A stretch of DNA of 64,000 nucleotides from Terriglobales bacterium (GCA_035651655.1 DASRFG010000015.1:1-64000); one strand, 5' to 3'; counted from the first letter of the stretch, positions 41,269-51,257 are shown. Notes: generated by a model not told the origin, from the sequence alone. Numbers and translations are program-made.

Positions 41269-42009
41269 CTACGGAAATTCAACTTTTACCGTGCATGATT
41301 TTGCTTGAACACTAACCTTTCCGGCAGCAGGCGTCTTAATATCAGGTAAATTCAGAGTAGCGGCATAAGTGCCGTCCTGACTTGCCTTGGCTTGTTGCTT
41401 ACTATCCTTCGCCGAGCCGCTCTCGATCGTGAGCTCTTCATTCGGCTGGAACCCAGCCGCCTGAAGTCTTACAACGGAGTAGTCCAAGTCCAGCATTTGA
41501 ATGCTCAAATGGCAAGACCCGCTGCTGGCTTCCACAGGAAACGGGACGATTTCTCCGTACGCGCGCAGGCGACCATCGTTAGTGACCAAACCTACTCGCT
41601 TCGGCTCAGCCCGGACAGCAGCGACCTTGAAATCAAGTGGCTCCTCGGTAACGTGTAGAGCGGAATTAGCCCGTCGAAAAACCGCCTTACCTTCATCGTT
41701 TAGCAGCACATTGGCGGCCGAGCGGGGATCTGTGCCCACATCCCATATCCACATAGTGTAGTCAAGGTCTTTGGGTAGTCCTGTCGCCCAAAGCTCATAA
41801 ATAATCACAGGGGTACCTTGTACTTCCGCGCGGCTCTTTTCTCGCAGAGCAAGCTTGGCCCCGGGAGTACTCATTCCCCAAGTCTTAGGACTAGGCATGA
41901 CCACCGACGCGTCTGGAGGGGCATTCCGGGATTGATTTTGGGTCAATGCATCTAAGCCGCTTAATAGCCAGAGTGTAGCTAGCAATAAAAATCCGGTTCT
42001 TGATTTCAT
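41269..42009 (-). CDS. secreted hypothetical protein upstream of the CRTAC1 gene
   Basis: The 246-residue product has a signal peptide ('MKSRTGFLLLATLWLLSGLDALT') and no family I can name. Two beta-rich sections are visible: about 50-150 ('VIIYELWATGLPKDLDYTMWIWDVG') and about 160-246 ('DYSVVRLQAAGFQPNEELTIES', 'GKVSVQAKSCTVKVEF'). It reads like a pair of Ig-like/fibronectin-type domains. Two Cys residues (about 164 and 239) may form a disulfide. The 15-nt distance to the CRTAC1 gene suggests both act together outside the cell. It diverges from the Ig-like lipoprotein gene on the other strand. Confidence 0.65.
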   Translation of the reverse strand: MKSRTGFLLLATLWLLSGLDALTQNQSRNAPPDASVVMPSPKTWGMSTPGAKLALREKSRAEVQGTPVIIYELWATGLPKDLDYTMWIWDVGTDPRSAANVLLNDEGKAVFRRANSALHVTEEPLDFKVAAVRAEPKRVGLVTNDGRLRAYGEIVPFPVEASSGSCHLSIQMLDLDYSVVRLQAAGFQPNEELTIESGSAKDSKQQAKASQDGTYAATLNLPDIKTPAAGKVSVQAKSCTVKVEFP

Positions 42010-42165
42010 CTACCCTTCCTTAATGCTTTTTGGTTTCCATCCGCTGTCGCCAAACAGTGCGCGGATTGGCATTGTACCTTTGCCGCTTGGCTGCTGTCCT
42101 TAGTAATCTGGCCGCTCTTTTTACGCGTGGCTACCCTAGAAATGGTTGTTTTGGTGGCCAACGCG

Positions 42166-42810
42166 ATGAGACAAAGAAGCTGGATTCCGACGTTGCTGCT
42201 GGCGATGACGACCTTTTGGCTAAGTGGCTGCGGAGTCGGAGGAAAATCGGCACCGCAAGGCGGCATCGCAGTAAGCGTCTCACCGAGCACTCAGACACTA
42301 CAATCTGGCGCATCCCGGCAATTCACTGCGACGGTAAGCAATGCCGCAAATTCCGCAGTTACCTGGAGCCTCAACGGGCCGGGGAGCATTTCGACCGACG
42401 GAATGTACTTAGCTCCTTTCGTCAGCTCCGCCACCCCAGTTTCAGTTGTCGCAACTAGCGTGCAGGACCCGACGAAATCCGGAAGCGCATCGTTAACCAT
42501 CACCATTCCGGGATTCCAGATCCTGGACCTCAACGCGCCCAATGTAGTGCTCAAGGACACCAGCTTTGAAGTGGTGGTTTACGGAGCAAAGTTCAACTCT
42601 GGCGCCCAAGTGCTTTGGAATGGAAGCGCAATACCCACCACTTTCGGCAATGACACACGCTTGGTTGCGAGCATTCCGAGCACAGTAACAGCGGCATCCA
42701 TTCAAGCCCAGCTCGCAGTCAGCAATTCCGCTGCGCCTGGCGACGTCTCCAACGTCGTTCCAGTCGATATCAAAGTATTTGACCCCAGTACCATGCAATT
42801 CTTGCCATAA
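42166..42810 (+). CDS. Ig-like/IPT-domain lipoprotein
   Basis: ATG 42166 is chosen because it opens directly on a lipoprotein signal ('MRQRSWIPTLLLAMTTFWLSGC', Cys22); in-frame ATGs at 42127 and 42142 would add a poor n-region. The 214-residue product has one Big_2-like domain (about 33-118, 'VSVSPSTQTLQSGASRQFTATVS') and an IPT/TIG-like domain (about 124-205, 'LNAPNVVLKDTSFEVVVYGAKFNSGAQVLWNG'). It stays attached to a membrane and probably binds or spaces other surface partners. The gene is isolated, with only 21 nt to the convergent GT117-like gene. Confidence 0.7.
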   Translation: MRQRSWIPTLLLAMTTFWLSGCGVGGKSAPQGGIAVSVSPSTQTLQSGASRQFTATVSNAANSAVTWSLNGPGSISTDGMYLAPFVSSATPVSVVATSVQDPTKSGSASLTITIPGFQILDLNAPNVVLKDTSFEVVVYGAKFNSGAQVLWNGSAIPTTFGNDTRLVASIPSTVTAASIQAQLAVSNSAAPGDVSNVVPVDIKVFDPSTMQFLP

Positions 42811-42831
42811 CGGATCCAAAGAACGCTTCTT

Positions 42832-44976
42832 CTAGTGAGAGGCTTCACCACGAGTTCCCATACCCTCTAATGCCTTACTGACTAACTTTTGAGCGGCTTC
42901 GGAAGCGGGATCGATGGCCAGCGCTTCTTTGTAGGCGGCGAGGGCTTCTTGAGGGTGGCCTTTCATCTGCAGGTATCTACCCCGATTTAGAATCATGCTG
43001 AGATAGGCTGGCAACACTTTGGTTTTGACCACATCGTCATCGTCAACCTGGCGGCTGCGTTCTTGTAGTGCCCGGAGGCGCAAAGGGGCATTTGCTGGAT
43101 CGTCAAACTCACGATTGCCCGCAAGTGCAAACACCAAACCTTGGGGCACCAGTCCCATATTGACCATGCTTTGTGCCCAGCTTTCCTTGCCGGCGCGCGC
43201 CATCGAAAGTACGTCCTGAGTGACATAGACTGATTTGGCGCGTGAGTGGTCTGCGACCAACGAGATCACGAGCTGGGAAAATGCGGTGCTGATCTGCCGA
43301 CTCAAGTTGAGATCCAACTCATATGCCTTCGGATCACTTTCCCAATGCTCCAGCTCCTGACGATAAGTAAGGATTGGCTTCTGCATATCTCGGAAAAGAT
43401 CCGGATATTGCTGCTGCAAATCGTCCAGATACCACGAGCGGCGCAGCAACTCAAGATCGAGTAAGATCACGTCTCGGCGCGTGCCCTCGACTTCGCGGGC
43501 GTAAAGCATCGGTGAAAAAACCTGCCAGTCGGTGGTCAGCAACATGCCTCCAGGGGAAACAGTTTGGAGGATGTTGTCCACATACTCCCGGGCGACGAGA
43601 TCGCGACGGCGATTGCTGTGCGAAAAATTGCCGACAAAGGCCACCCCTATGGAAGCCAGCACGAGTGCGGCCATAACTGCATAAGACCCGGCGATCCCGA
43701 GACTCATACTTGCCGCCTTAAGGGTCAGCCAACGCACCCCCACCGCTGCCAGAATCACGACGGCAATATAGATGGGTAGATAGTATGCATCTTTGTCTTC
43801 CGAAATCTGGTAAAGAAAGTTGAACGCCAAGTTCCCCGATATGAAAACCAGCACGAAATAGAACAGCGCGCGATCTCGTCTCGCCAATGTTCCAAAACCG
43901 AGGGCTGCCAGGACAAAAACTAAGGGCAGCCACCGCGGGCCGAATTCCCGGGACGCATACATCAGAAATTCTTTGGCCAGAGCGAAAATGCGGGAAATTG
44001 AAAGCTCAATACCACCGCGGTACTGGACTGCAGTGACGTGGTTCCAAATTCGCTCCAGAGTGCGTGGGTCACCCCAGTTCAATACTGGGTGCCGCGAGGC
44101 AGCAATCGGGAGATAAACGTAAACGCACACCCCTGCGGCGGCGGATAGCAAAGCATAGAGAAACCGTCTGCTCCAAAAGAACTCAAGGCCACCAATGGAA
44201 TAGAGCAACCAAAGGAATGCGGGCAAGGCCAGAGCAACGGTTACATGGTGAACCGCGAGACCTAATCCGAGCGCGAGCGCGGCGAGATAGACCCAGCGGT
44301 TCTCTGTCGCATTGTCTCTAACCGTACTGCGCCATCGCAATATACAGAAGAGGGCCGACACCAGCAGCAAGGAATTCAGGGAGTACACCTCAGCAACGGT
44401 GGCGTATGACCAGAGGGTCCGCGAAAAAGCGAAGACTCCTCCCGCCATGAGCGCTGGGGCCAGAAGAGTGAAAAGTCTCCAGTGTTCTCCCGCAGCCGTC
44501 TGGGTGTGAAACTCCTCACGTTCGCTGCTGCCACGGCCACGTGCACGCCAGGGTTCACCTAGTTCCGATCCTCTCAGCAGAGGAGCTTCTATTTGAGCAA
44601 GCGCTAGCGTAAGTAAACCGGCGGCAGAAGCAGCAAAGAAGGCTGAGGCGAAGTTTACCCTGGCGGCTACGTTGGAAATCGGGAGAAGAGTAAACCAATG
44701 CGTCAACAACAGGTAAAAGGGAAATCCCGGGGGGTGCCCAATTCCCATGTTCCGAGCATCCACAACCAGTTCACCACTATCCACCAGGGTTACTGTGGGG
44801 GCGAGCGTTAGGAGGTAAACCAACAGCGCGGACACAAAAACCAAGGCTGCCGCCATCTGCCGACCGTGAGCCAATGCGAAGCGCAGTTTCGTGTTGATCT
44901 GTGGCAAGCCGCTCTTAGTTTCAATCATGTACTCGGACAAGAAGACTGCGGAGTTGCGGAACCGCGGAGGGGACAT
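42832..44976 (-). CDS. DUF2723/GT117-type membrane glycosyltransferase with TPR tail
   Basis: The 714-residue protein has about 11-12 membrane helices, with the DUF2723 signature 'LTLAPTVTLVDSGELVVDARNMGIGHPPGFPFYLLLTHWFTLLP' (about 55-98) in the first external loop; the Asp-Ser-Gly-Glu is the likely catalytic acid. The last 60 residues form a single TPR-like unit ('KGHPQEALAAYKEALAIDPASEAAQKLVSKAL'). The family is related to human TMEM260, an O-mannosyltransferase, and in bacteria is usually annotated as a protein O-mannosyl transferase-like protein. It could decorate secreted Ig-rich proteins encoded on both sides. The substrate is not shown by sequence. Confidence 0.85.
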   Translation of the reverse strand: MSPPRFRNSAVFLSEYMIETKSGLPQINTKLRFALAHGRQMAAALVFVSALLVYLLTLAPTVTLVDSGELVVDARNMGIGHPPGFPFYLLLTHWFTLLPISNVAARVNFASAFFAASAAGLLTLALAQIEAPLLRGSELGEPWRARGRGSSEREEFHTQTAAGEHWRLFTLLAPALMAGGVFAFSRTLWSYATVAEVYSLNSLLLVSALFCILRWRSTVRDNATENRWVYLAALALGLGLAVHHVTVALALPAFLWLLYSIGGLEFFWSRRFLYALLSAAAGVCVYVYLPIAASRHPVLNWGDPRTLERIWNHVTAVQYRGGIELSISRIFALAKEFLMYASREFGPRWLPLVFVLAALGFGTLARRDRALFYFVLVFISGNLAFNFLYQISEDKDAYYLPIYIAVVILAAVGVRWLTLKAASMSLGIAGSYAVMAALVLASIGVAFVGNFSHSNRRRDLVAREYVDNILQTVSPGGMLLTTDWQVFSPMLYAREVEGTRRDVILLDLELLRRSWYLDDLQQQYPDLFRDMQKPILTYRQELEHWESDPKAYELDLNLSRQISTAFSQLVISLVADHSRAKSVYVTQDVLSMARAGKESWAQSMVNMGLVPQGLVFALAGNREFDDPANAPLRLRALQERSRQVDDDDVVKTKVLPAYLSMILNRGRYLQMKGHPQEALAAYKEALAIDPASEAAQKLVSKALEGMGTRGEASH

Positions 44977-45026
44977 CGGCGATGGCGTCGGTCAGAATGC
45001 GGGACCGATGGCCTCTAAAATACAGA

Positions 45027-45059
45027 GGGAGTCCAGTCTGAGAACCGGGCTGGACTCCC
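45027..45059 (-). terminator. candidate terminator for the secreted-protein gene at 45096
   Basis: GGGAGTCCAG (45027-45036) is complementary to CTGGACTCCC (45050-45059). On the minus strand the hairpin lies 36 nt after the stop and is followed by CTCTGTATTTTAG, a weak T-run. Confidence 0.55.
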
Positions 45060-45095
45060 CAAGGTTAAGAAACCACTTACGATGGTTTCGGCGAA

Positions 45096-46763
45096 TTATG
45101 GGTAAATGCGATGCGAGCCTTTGTGGGCCCGATAGCATTCGTAGCTTTGAGAGTCAGCAAACTCATTTGAGCGAGCGTTGACCCCGCCGTTGAGCAGCCC
45201 ATATACGGAAGCTACGAAAGCCTGCCGACAGGTGTTGCCTCGGTTGACAGTAGTGTAATCGCCCATGCGGCTGGCGTTCTGGTTCGCTGTGGCCGTAAAG
45301 ATCGCGTTACACGGGTTTCCCCTCGTGCCTGCACAGATGTTCTCGTCACTGACACCAATGAAGCCGGTCGCGGGACCGACGCCGCAGGAGCCGCTAGGGC
45401 AGCTGCCAAACAGACCCGAGAACCCGATGTCCCCGTTTTCATTGCTGGCGACGTTCACGTAACCAATACACGACGCACCGTTTGCCAGGTGTGGCTGGGA
45501 GAGCAAGGCAAAGTCTGTCGCTCGCACCAGTGCGGCGTGAGTGTAGGAGGCGGAATGGGACGCATCCTGGGCCCCATTCCAGTACACGGCAACGTATTCC
45601 GTGCCGCGATCACGAGCAACGGTAGACTTCACCGTAAACCCGTGCACCGACGTGCTCAGGAAGAAGCTCTGCCAGTTCACGCCGTTGAAAAAGCAGGATC
45701 CAGCTCCATTGTTGGTGGTGTCAACGGCGATGTCGGCGAAGTTAAGGAAATTGTCAAGATCCCTCCACCGGAAGACTCGCAAGGTGCTGGCGTCCTTTTG
45801 AAATTCGAAAAACATTGTGTCACTAGCGCCGGCGGCGGGAGTAAAGACCCGCTGTCCGGTGTCCGCTCCGGTGTAGTCAAACTCCTGAAGACCGGCTCCA
45901 ACGCAGTTGGCCATCTGGTTGATATTGAAACGGCGCATCTTAGAGACCCACTGGTTAGATGTACTGATCTCGTTCGTGGACAGGTACAACCATTGGTAGG
46001 TGCCCTTGATGTGAGGATAGTCGGGAATCCACTGGTGGTTCACCGGATCAGGGTCGATGTCATAAAAGCAGTTATCGCCTGAAACCAGATTACGCACGTG
46101 GATGCGAACATCGCCTACGCTGCAGTTTGCATTACAGAAGAGCTCCGACCAGAAGAACGTTTCGGAAGCCTCGTCCTTGTACACGTCCTGATCGCAGCAA
46201 AAGAAGGGAGCAAAGGCCGGTCCGGCATCGTCGGGAATCGTTGTCCACGTAGTCCCGCCATCGGTAGCATAGCCACGGTTCCAGTTCGCCGAATAGAAGA
46301 CGTACGGACCATCGGAGGCATTGGCAGGCTCAAAGACAGCCGATCTTCCATCGCCAACCACGGTGTAAGGTAAATTACGACCGACGTACACAGTGCCACC
46401 CGCAGGAAAAACACCGCCCGCTGGAGGACTGGTTACTTCGGGAAATCGCGGTTGCACGCTTACGTTCGAAGCAGGGCGCAATTGCTGGACTACACCCCGA
46501 TTAGGGCCGGGCAGTACCGCCGGGGTGCGGCTGAGAACAGCATTCATCCGGGCCTCGTGAAGCTCTTCCAGTTGTTGGTGCTGGGCAGCGCTCATTTGAG
46601 CAGCCGGCCGCAGCTCACTTGCAGGGTGGGCGGCGATTGTGCCACTGGTGACAGCGCGCTGCTGTATGTTCTCGGTTTGCGCCTGCAGGACGCTGGGGGA
46701 GACCATACAGACCACCGCTGCCATTGCGGCAATGGCAATACAACAGGCAAAAAATCTTTTCAT
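45096..46763 (-). CDS. secreted sialidase/BNR-like hypothetical protein
   Basis: The 555-residue product follows AAGGAG (about 7 nt before ATG) and has the signal peptide 'MKRFFACCIAIAAMAAVVCMVSPSVLQAQ'. Residues 30-110 are Ala/Gln/Pro-rich and probably flexible. The rest (about 125-550) looks like a propeller: an Asp-box-like 'RGYATDGGTTWTTIPDD', Cys pairs 'FFCCDQDVY' and 'FCNANCSVGD', then 'YPHIKGTYQWLYLSTNEIST' and 'RFNINQMANCVG'. The ending contains 'MGDYTTVNRGNTCRQAFVASVYG', common to secreted Acidobacteria/Chloroflexi proteins. No enzyme residues assigned. It is the same general type as the protein at 24470-26317, with weak visible similarity only. Confidence 0.65.
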   Translation of the reverse strand: MKRFFACCIAIAAMAAVVCMVSPSVLQAQTENIQQRAVTSGTIAAHPASELRPAAQMSAAQHQQLEELHEARMNAVLSRTPAVLPGPNRGVVQQLRPASNVSVQPRFPEVTSPPAGGVFPAGGTVYVGRNLPYTVVGDGRSAVFEPANASDGPYVFYSANWNRGYATDGGTTWTTIPDDAGPAFAPFFCCDQDVYKDEASETFFWSELFCNANCSVGDVRIHVRNLVSGDNCFYDIDPDPVNHQWIPDYPHIKGTYQWLYLSTNEISTSNQWVSKMRRFNINQMANCVGAGLQEFDYTGADTGQRVFTPAAGASDTMFFEFQKDASTLRVFRWRDLDNFLNFADIAVDTTNNGAGSCFFNGVNWQSFFLSTSVHGFTVKSTVARDRGTEYVAVYWNGAQDASHSASYTHAALVRATDFALLSQPHLANGASCIGYVNVASNENGDIGFSGLFGSCPSGSCGVGPATGFIGVSDENICAGTRGNPCNAIFTATANQNASRMGDYTTVNRGNTCRQAFVASVYGLLNGGVNARSNEFADSQSYECYRAHKGSHRIYP

Positions 46764-46960
46764 TTGAAGCTCCTTAGTGTGCTTCTAAATTCAATTGGTA
46801 CAGATACAGTCATACCGATTCAAGAACGGACAACCATCAACCCAAGACGATGCGCAAATATCGACAGCTTGCGCGCGCTTATGTAGAAGGCCTTTCAACT
46901 CTGCTGTGTATCAATGGAAAAACGACGTTGAGTGGTATTGCAAAGTGCAAGTGCGGCGTG

Positions 46961-46989
46961 ATTCTGCAGCCACGGTAAACAGTTGTCAA
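46961..46989 (-). promoter_or_regulatory. candidate sigma-70 promoter for the gene at 46763
   Basis: On the minus strand TTGACA (46984-46989) is a perfect -35 hexamer, followed after 17 nt by CAGAAT (46961-46966, four of six). It would give a leader of about 190 nt. The rest of 46764-47109 is A/T-rich near 47000-47100 with nothing else recognised. Confidence 0.4.
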
Positions 46990-47109
46990 GACAAAAATCG
47001 GCTTAATTATGAATTGTTTCTGAATATGTATCTTGATGTGTATCTTGCAGATGAAGCGATGAAGTGAATTGCGATGAGAGTGAATTAATTTGCAGTTTTT
47101 ATCTGAAAA

Positions 47110-48654
47110 TTAGCGCAAATGACTGGCGAACTCAGCAGGGGTGGTTCCGTCAGGTATGGAATTGCTGGAGAAAGTGCCGTGGGTCTGGGGCGTGACGTAA
47201 ACATCGCGGCCTCTGGCCAATCCGGAAAACCGGTTATTCGTGACGACGGCATCTTTCCCGGCCAAGGCCAGCCCAAATGGCGCCATGCCATTATCATCGT
47301 AAACGGTAGCATTCGACATCGAAAAGTGGTCGGAGTTGATCTGCAGGATGGCGTGCGGTCCGCGGGCACAACAGTAAACGCCGCCGTTAATTGTGGTGTA
47401 GTGGTCCTGGAACTGGTGGTCCCAGGTCCACGATTGGCCCAATTGCGAATTCGTATTGTATTTAACGGTACAGTTGTTGAAGGTATTGTGGATGTTCTGA
47501 TTTCCAAACATCGAAATACCGGCGCCAGTGTTGTTGAGTACAACACAGTCGTTGAAAGTGTTGTACTGCGAGATATCGGTAATGCTTATGCCGTTGTGAT
47601 TGCCGCCACCATTTTTGACGGTTGCGCCATTAATGGTGTTATGGCTGGCCCTCTGCAATTTAAACGGCCGCCCATCAGCGCTACCCGCATCAATATTTAT
47701 CTTTGAAAGAGTGCTGTAGTGGGTTTCGCGCAAGCCAAAACTGAAAGCTTTTTGCTCGTTGGTGTTAACTACATTCACGCTTTCGATGGCCGCGAGTGTC
47801 TGTCTTTGGAAGCCGATGGAATCCTCACCGCGACCGCTGCCCCCGTTACCACATTTAGTACAGGTAACGTCATGAACGTGGTTTTCGTATCCCGTGTCCA
47901 GCCTGATACCTCCGCTGGCCTGAGTTCCCATTAGGTTAGAGACGTTCACGTACCCGATTTCCGATTGGACGGCGAAATTCAAGTCAAGGCCACGGCTCGA
48001 CGCTCCAGTGTTCCCTGATCCATCAATACTCAGGTGGGAGATGATCACTCCAGAGATGGGGGTCAATTTTTGTATGTATGTACCGGCGGCCACCGTAAAC
48101 AACCATGAAAATGAATTCTCTATGGTCGCAGTATCACCCCTGGTTGAAGCGACTTTAACCAGTTGCTGATCGGCAATAAGAGGAGAATTGGGACCGTTGC
48201 TTTGAACCGCCACGTCGGACACCAGCACATAGTCACCAGGAGCGATCTTCAGCTCTACCAAGGCCCCTTTTTCGGCGGTGAAGGTATTGTCGGTCACATC
48301 TGAAACTAGTTTGCGGCGGCCACTCAACCCACCGCCGGCAACCCGCAAACCCACAATATCCGCGGTCCCACTAAGTTTCAGAGTCGCGCAATCGTTGGCC
48401 GGACCGCCGATAGTCAATGCGCTGGTATGAATGATTAATTCGGCGGTAATGAGATAGGTGCCGCAAGGAAAGTACAACCGGTCCCCCGGCCGCAGTGCGG
48501 CGATGGCGTGATTGATAGCGGCCGTAGCGTCGGTTTTGCCGTTGCCGACAGCACCGAAGACGCTTACATCACGGGTGGCGCCAGGGGAGAATGTACTGGT
48601 AAGGCAGCAGAGCAAGGCGATCAATAAAACCTTGACAGGCCGCAAGCAGCACAT
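47110..48654 (-). CDS. secreted pectate-lyase-3 type beta-helix protein (paralogue 1)
   Basis: ATG 48654 has AGGA 4 nt upstream and opens a good signal peptide ('MCCLRPVKVLLIALLCCLTSTFSPG'); a TTG 39 nt earlier is less likely. The 514-residue product begins its mature part with the Pectate_lyase_3 hallmark 'VSVFGAVGNGKTDATAAINHAIAAL', then 'RLYFPCGTYLI'. A right-handed parallel beta-helix follows, with Asn/Gly-rich turns ('HNTINGATVKNGGGNHNGISITDISQYNTFNDCVVLNNTGAGI'). This fold includes polysaccharide lyases, epimerases and phage tailspikes. It is homologous over full length to the product at 55045-56553. A role in cutting or remodelling the exopolysaccharide is inferred. Confidence 0.83.
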   Translation of the reverse strand: MCCLRPVKVLLIALLCCLTSTFSPGATRDVSVFGAVGNGKTDATAAINHAIAALRPGDRLYFPCGTYLITAELIIHTSALTIGGPANDCATLKLSGTADIVGLRVAGGGLSGRRKLVSDVTDNTFTAEKGALVELKIAPGDYVLVSDVAVQSNGPNSPLIADQQLVKVASTRGDTATIENSFSWLFTVAAGTYIQKLTPISGVIISHLSIDGSGNTGASSRGLDLNFAVQSEIGYVNVSNLMGTQASGGIRLDTGYENHVHDVTCTKCGNGGSGRGEDSIGFQRQTLAAIESVNVVNTNEQKAFSFGLRETHYSTLSKINIDAGSADGRPFKLQRASHNTINGATVKNGGGNHNGISITDISQYNTFNDCVVLNNTGAGISMFGNQNIHNTFNNCTVKYNTNSQLGQSWTWDHQFQDHYTTINGGVYCCARGPHAILQINSDHFSMSNATVYDDNGMAPFGLALAGKDAVVTNNRFSGLARGRDVYVTPQTHGTFSSNSIPDGTTPAEFASHLR

Positions 48655-48738
48655 AAATTCCTGAGAGGGGAGAAGCACACGGCGGCAGAACAAACTTTCA
48701 GCTACTCCTTTTAGCGTCCCGAGAGAGGGTACAGAATC

Positions 48739-50007
48739 TCAGACCTTTGTAGCAATGGCGAAGATCAGGCCGCCTTTGCCGGTGGCCGCTTCCCACACCC
48801 GGAGGAAAGGCGCTGATTTGGAAATCAGGTTCATTACTGAATTGCTAAAAAATGTGTAATGCTCACCAGAGCGAGTAACCTCTGACCGTGCTCGGAATAT
48901 GTTTTCGTATGAACTTATAACATCAAGACGCAATGACAGAAACGCCAGCAGTTCGTCGAAGTCCGTACCGGTTTCGGTAAACATAGTGAGAACCTTAAAT
49001 CCGTTTTTAGCAAACATCTCCTTCAACGTTCCCGTAGTGAACATATTCATGTGACCGGGATTGCCAGGTCCGCCCATGCCATGAAAACAGCGGTCCTGCA
49101 GAACGCGAAAGTGCAGATTATCAAAGTTCGGGACGGTAACAGCGACCAGCCCGCCTGGAGCGAGCAGGTCGTAGGCCCTGCGCAACTCGGCGGCGGGGAG
49201 ATTTACATGTTCCAGGACTTCCCACATGGTGAGCAAATCGAATTGCTCGCGACCAAGGGTTTCCACTACCTGGCCCAAAAATCCGGGAATGATCGGAATA
49301 CCGTGGAATTCCGCGCCTGCCACGGCGGCGTCGCGGTAGACCTCCACACCCGTGCATTCGTAGCCCATCCGCTTCGCCACGCCCAGGAAGTTCCCGGTCA
49401 AACAGCCAACGTCGAGTACGCGGCCCGGCTTCATGTGCTTACCGATCCGCCACAGGTACTCGCTGAAACGCTCTTCGTCCCCCTCCAGCGAGAGGGGTGA
49501 AAGGCGGGTTTCCACGAGTTTCTGGTTGATCGGATCGAGTACATCCCTACATTCCTTGAGAAACTCCGACCATTGTTCGTCCGACAATGCGGGACTGCTA
49601 TAGACCATGTTGCAAGCTTCGCAAGCCACATAGCGGTAGCCATCGGCGGTATTCCAAAGCTTGCGTGCCTGCCAGCTACCGCATAAGGGGCAGGAGCGCT
49701 CCGTAGCCTCAGCGAGATACAAATCGCGCTTCTCTTCCCAGATTCGATACTGTCGAACCCAAGCCTCGGAGCTGACAAACTGGCTGTTGCTCTTGGGTCG
49801 GTATTCGCCGGGAAAGAAAACTCCGAGCACTTTGCTGCACAGAGTTATCATGGCCGACACTGAGGCAACCGCCGCACTCTTCACCCAAAATTTCAAAGCG
49901 GGCCTGGAAACGGGTTTGGTTGCTTGTCGGTTTATGCGGGCGGTGACAACTCCCGGGGAAGATGTCAACTTCGGTTCCGGCTGTAGGTGAGTTCGAAGGG
50001 AAGACAA
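48739..50007 (-). CDS. class I methyltransferase with N-terminal zinc-ribbon-like module
   Basis: The gene starts at TTG 50007 with GAGGA 5 nt upstream, giving 422 residues. The first 85 are basic and partly hydrophobic ('SAAVASVSAMITLCSKVLGVFF'). A four-Cys module follows (Cys106, 109, 129, 132: 'CPLC', 'CEAC'), as in methyltransferases of sugar biosynthesis (NovP/TylF/Methyltransf_23 group). The SAM motifs are 'GRVLDVGCLTGNFLGVAKRMG' (about 195-215), 'FDLLTMWEVLEHVNLP' and 'LAPGGLVAVTVPNFDNL'. The acceptor may be a nucleotide-bound sugar or glycan. It sits between the beta-helix gene and the HAF gene, both secreted products, within a region of surface functions. Confidence 0.85.
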   Translation of the reverse strand: MSSLRTHLQPEPKLTSSPGVVTARINRQATKPVSRPALKFWVKSAAVASVSAMITLCSKVLGVFFPGEYRPKSNSQFVSSEAWVRQYRIWEEKRDLYLAEATERSCPLCGSWQARKLWNTADGYRYVACEACNMVYSSPALSDEQWSEFLKECRDVLDPINQKLVETRLSPLSLEGDEERFSEYLWRIGKHMKPGRVLDVGCLTGNFLGVAKRMGYECTGVEVYRDAAVAGAEFHGIPIIPGFLGQVVETLGREQFDLLTMWEVLEHVNLPAAELRRAYDLLAPGGLVAVTVPNFDNLHFRVLQDRCFHGMGGPGNPGHMNMFTTGTLKEMFAKNGFKVLTMFTETGTDFDELLAFLSLRLDVISSYENIFRARSEVTRSGEHYTFFSNSVMNLISKSAPFLRVWEAATGKGGLIFAIATKV

Positions 50008-50074
50008 GGTAGTCCTCGATGTTGGATTAACTCAACGGCGCAATCTTAAATGGGAAGGCTGAAGGCGCGTCTGT

Positions 50075-51172
50075 TCACTGCTTCCTTGAACCTGACACTG
50101 GTGTGAGCAGAAAAAGATGGGTCGGTCCTGCGTGCTGCTCGTCATCCAGGTGAACGTTGTGCAGCAGATCACCTGCCATGCCCCCAACCACCAGGATCTG
50201 CCCACGATCGTTGATATTCAACGCCGACGTCAGCAGTACACCTGATTCGGCAGGGACCAAGGTGTTGAGGTCCTGCATTCCGTCCTTGCGGGTCCAGACG
50301 AAGGCCCGCGAGCCGATAGAAGTCTTTACCGTGCCGACGACCTGGCCGGAGTTATTAATGGCCAGACCCTCGTTCATGTTACTACCCCCAAGTGGGTCTA
50401 ATGCCTGTATACCGTCGGTCCGCGTCCATATAAATGCATGCCTTACGGATGCACTACCGGAAGAGCCGGTAATTTCGCCGCGATCATTAATGGCCTGGGC
50501 TTTACTCATAGTATCGCCAGGAAGGGCACCCAAGTCCTGCACCTGCCCGGTGGAGGACCAGCGGCAAGCGTGTGATCCGGCCGGCAAATCACAGGCCCCA
50601 ACCACTTCACCTTTATTATTGATACCGTAAGCTTCGGCGTGACGGCTGCCGACGAAATTGGCCAAACGCCGCATTCCGGTCCGGCTCGACCAAACGAATG
50701 CATGCACCCCAGTTGCTCCGCTGGAGTAACCCACGACCTCGCCTCGATTGTTAACGGCGAAGGCTCGGCTCCCGGTGTCCCCGGGCAACATACCCAGATC
50801 GCGGAGAGTTCCGTCTCGAGTCCAGAGCACCGCATGTACAGATTCGGATGTATTCGATTCACCCACAATCACTCCAGAGTCATTAATCGCAAAAGCGCTG
50901 CCAGAATCGCCTCCTTGGAGCATCTGCAGTCTTTGGATGTGGTTCTTCCCTCCCCAAATGAAACCGCGGGAGTCACTGCCGTGGCTCTGACCAGCACGGC
51001 CGATTACTTCACCATTGAGATTTAGGGCATGACCAACGGTATCTCTGCCGGAATTGGCATCGATCTCAAGGATTGTGTACTCCGGCGCTGCCAAGGCAGT
51101 TTGCATCATCCCAACCAATAAAGCCGTCAATCCCAGGCAAGAGCGAACACGCGAAATCAGTCTCATCTGCAC
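50075..51172 (-). CDS. secreted HAF-repeat protein
   Basis: The 365-residue product has the signal peptide 'RSCLGLTALLVGMMQTALAA' and about seven HAF repeats of about 42-45 residues: 'AFAINDSGVIVGES', 'LGMLPGDTGSRAFAVNNRGEVVGYSS', 'LGALPGDTMSKAQAINDRGEITGSSG', 'LGGSNMNEGLAINNSGQVVGTV', each followed by 'HAFVW' or similar. HAF repeats are named for that conserved triplet and build a probable propeller in extracellular proteins of unknown function. The gene runs in the same direction as the methyltransferase 67 nt downstream. Confidence 0.88.
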   Translation of the reverse strand: MQMRLISRVRSCLGLTALLVGMMQTALAAPEYTILEIDANSGRDTVGHALNLNGEVIGRAGQSHGSDSRGFIWGGKNHIQRLQMLQGGDSGSAFAINDSGVIVGESNTSESVHAVLWTRDGTLRDLGMLPGDTGSRAFAVNNRGEVVGYSSGATGVHAFVWSSRTGMRRLANFVGSRHAEAYGINNKGEVVGACDLPAGSHACRWSSTGQVQDLGALPGDTMSKAQAINDRGEITGSSGSASVRHAFIWTRTDGIQALDPLGGSNMNEGLAINNSGQVVGTVKTSIGSRAFVWTRKDGMQDLNTLVPAESGVLLTSALNINDRGQILVVGGMAGDLLHNVHLDDEQHAGPTHLFLLTPVSGSRKQ

Positions 51173-51257
51173 TCCCTACATGAACACAATAAGAATAGTT
51201 GTCAAGATTGCATCGTCAGCTCTTCGTAAAGGAGGAGTGTGACGATGAACGATAAAG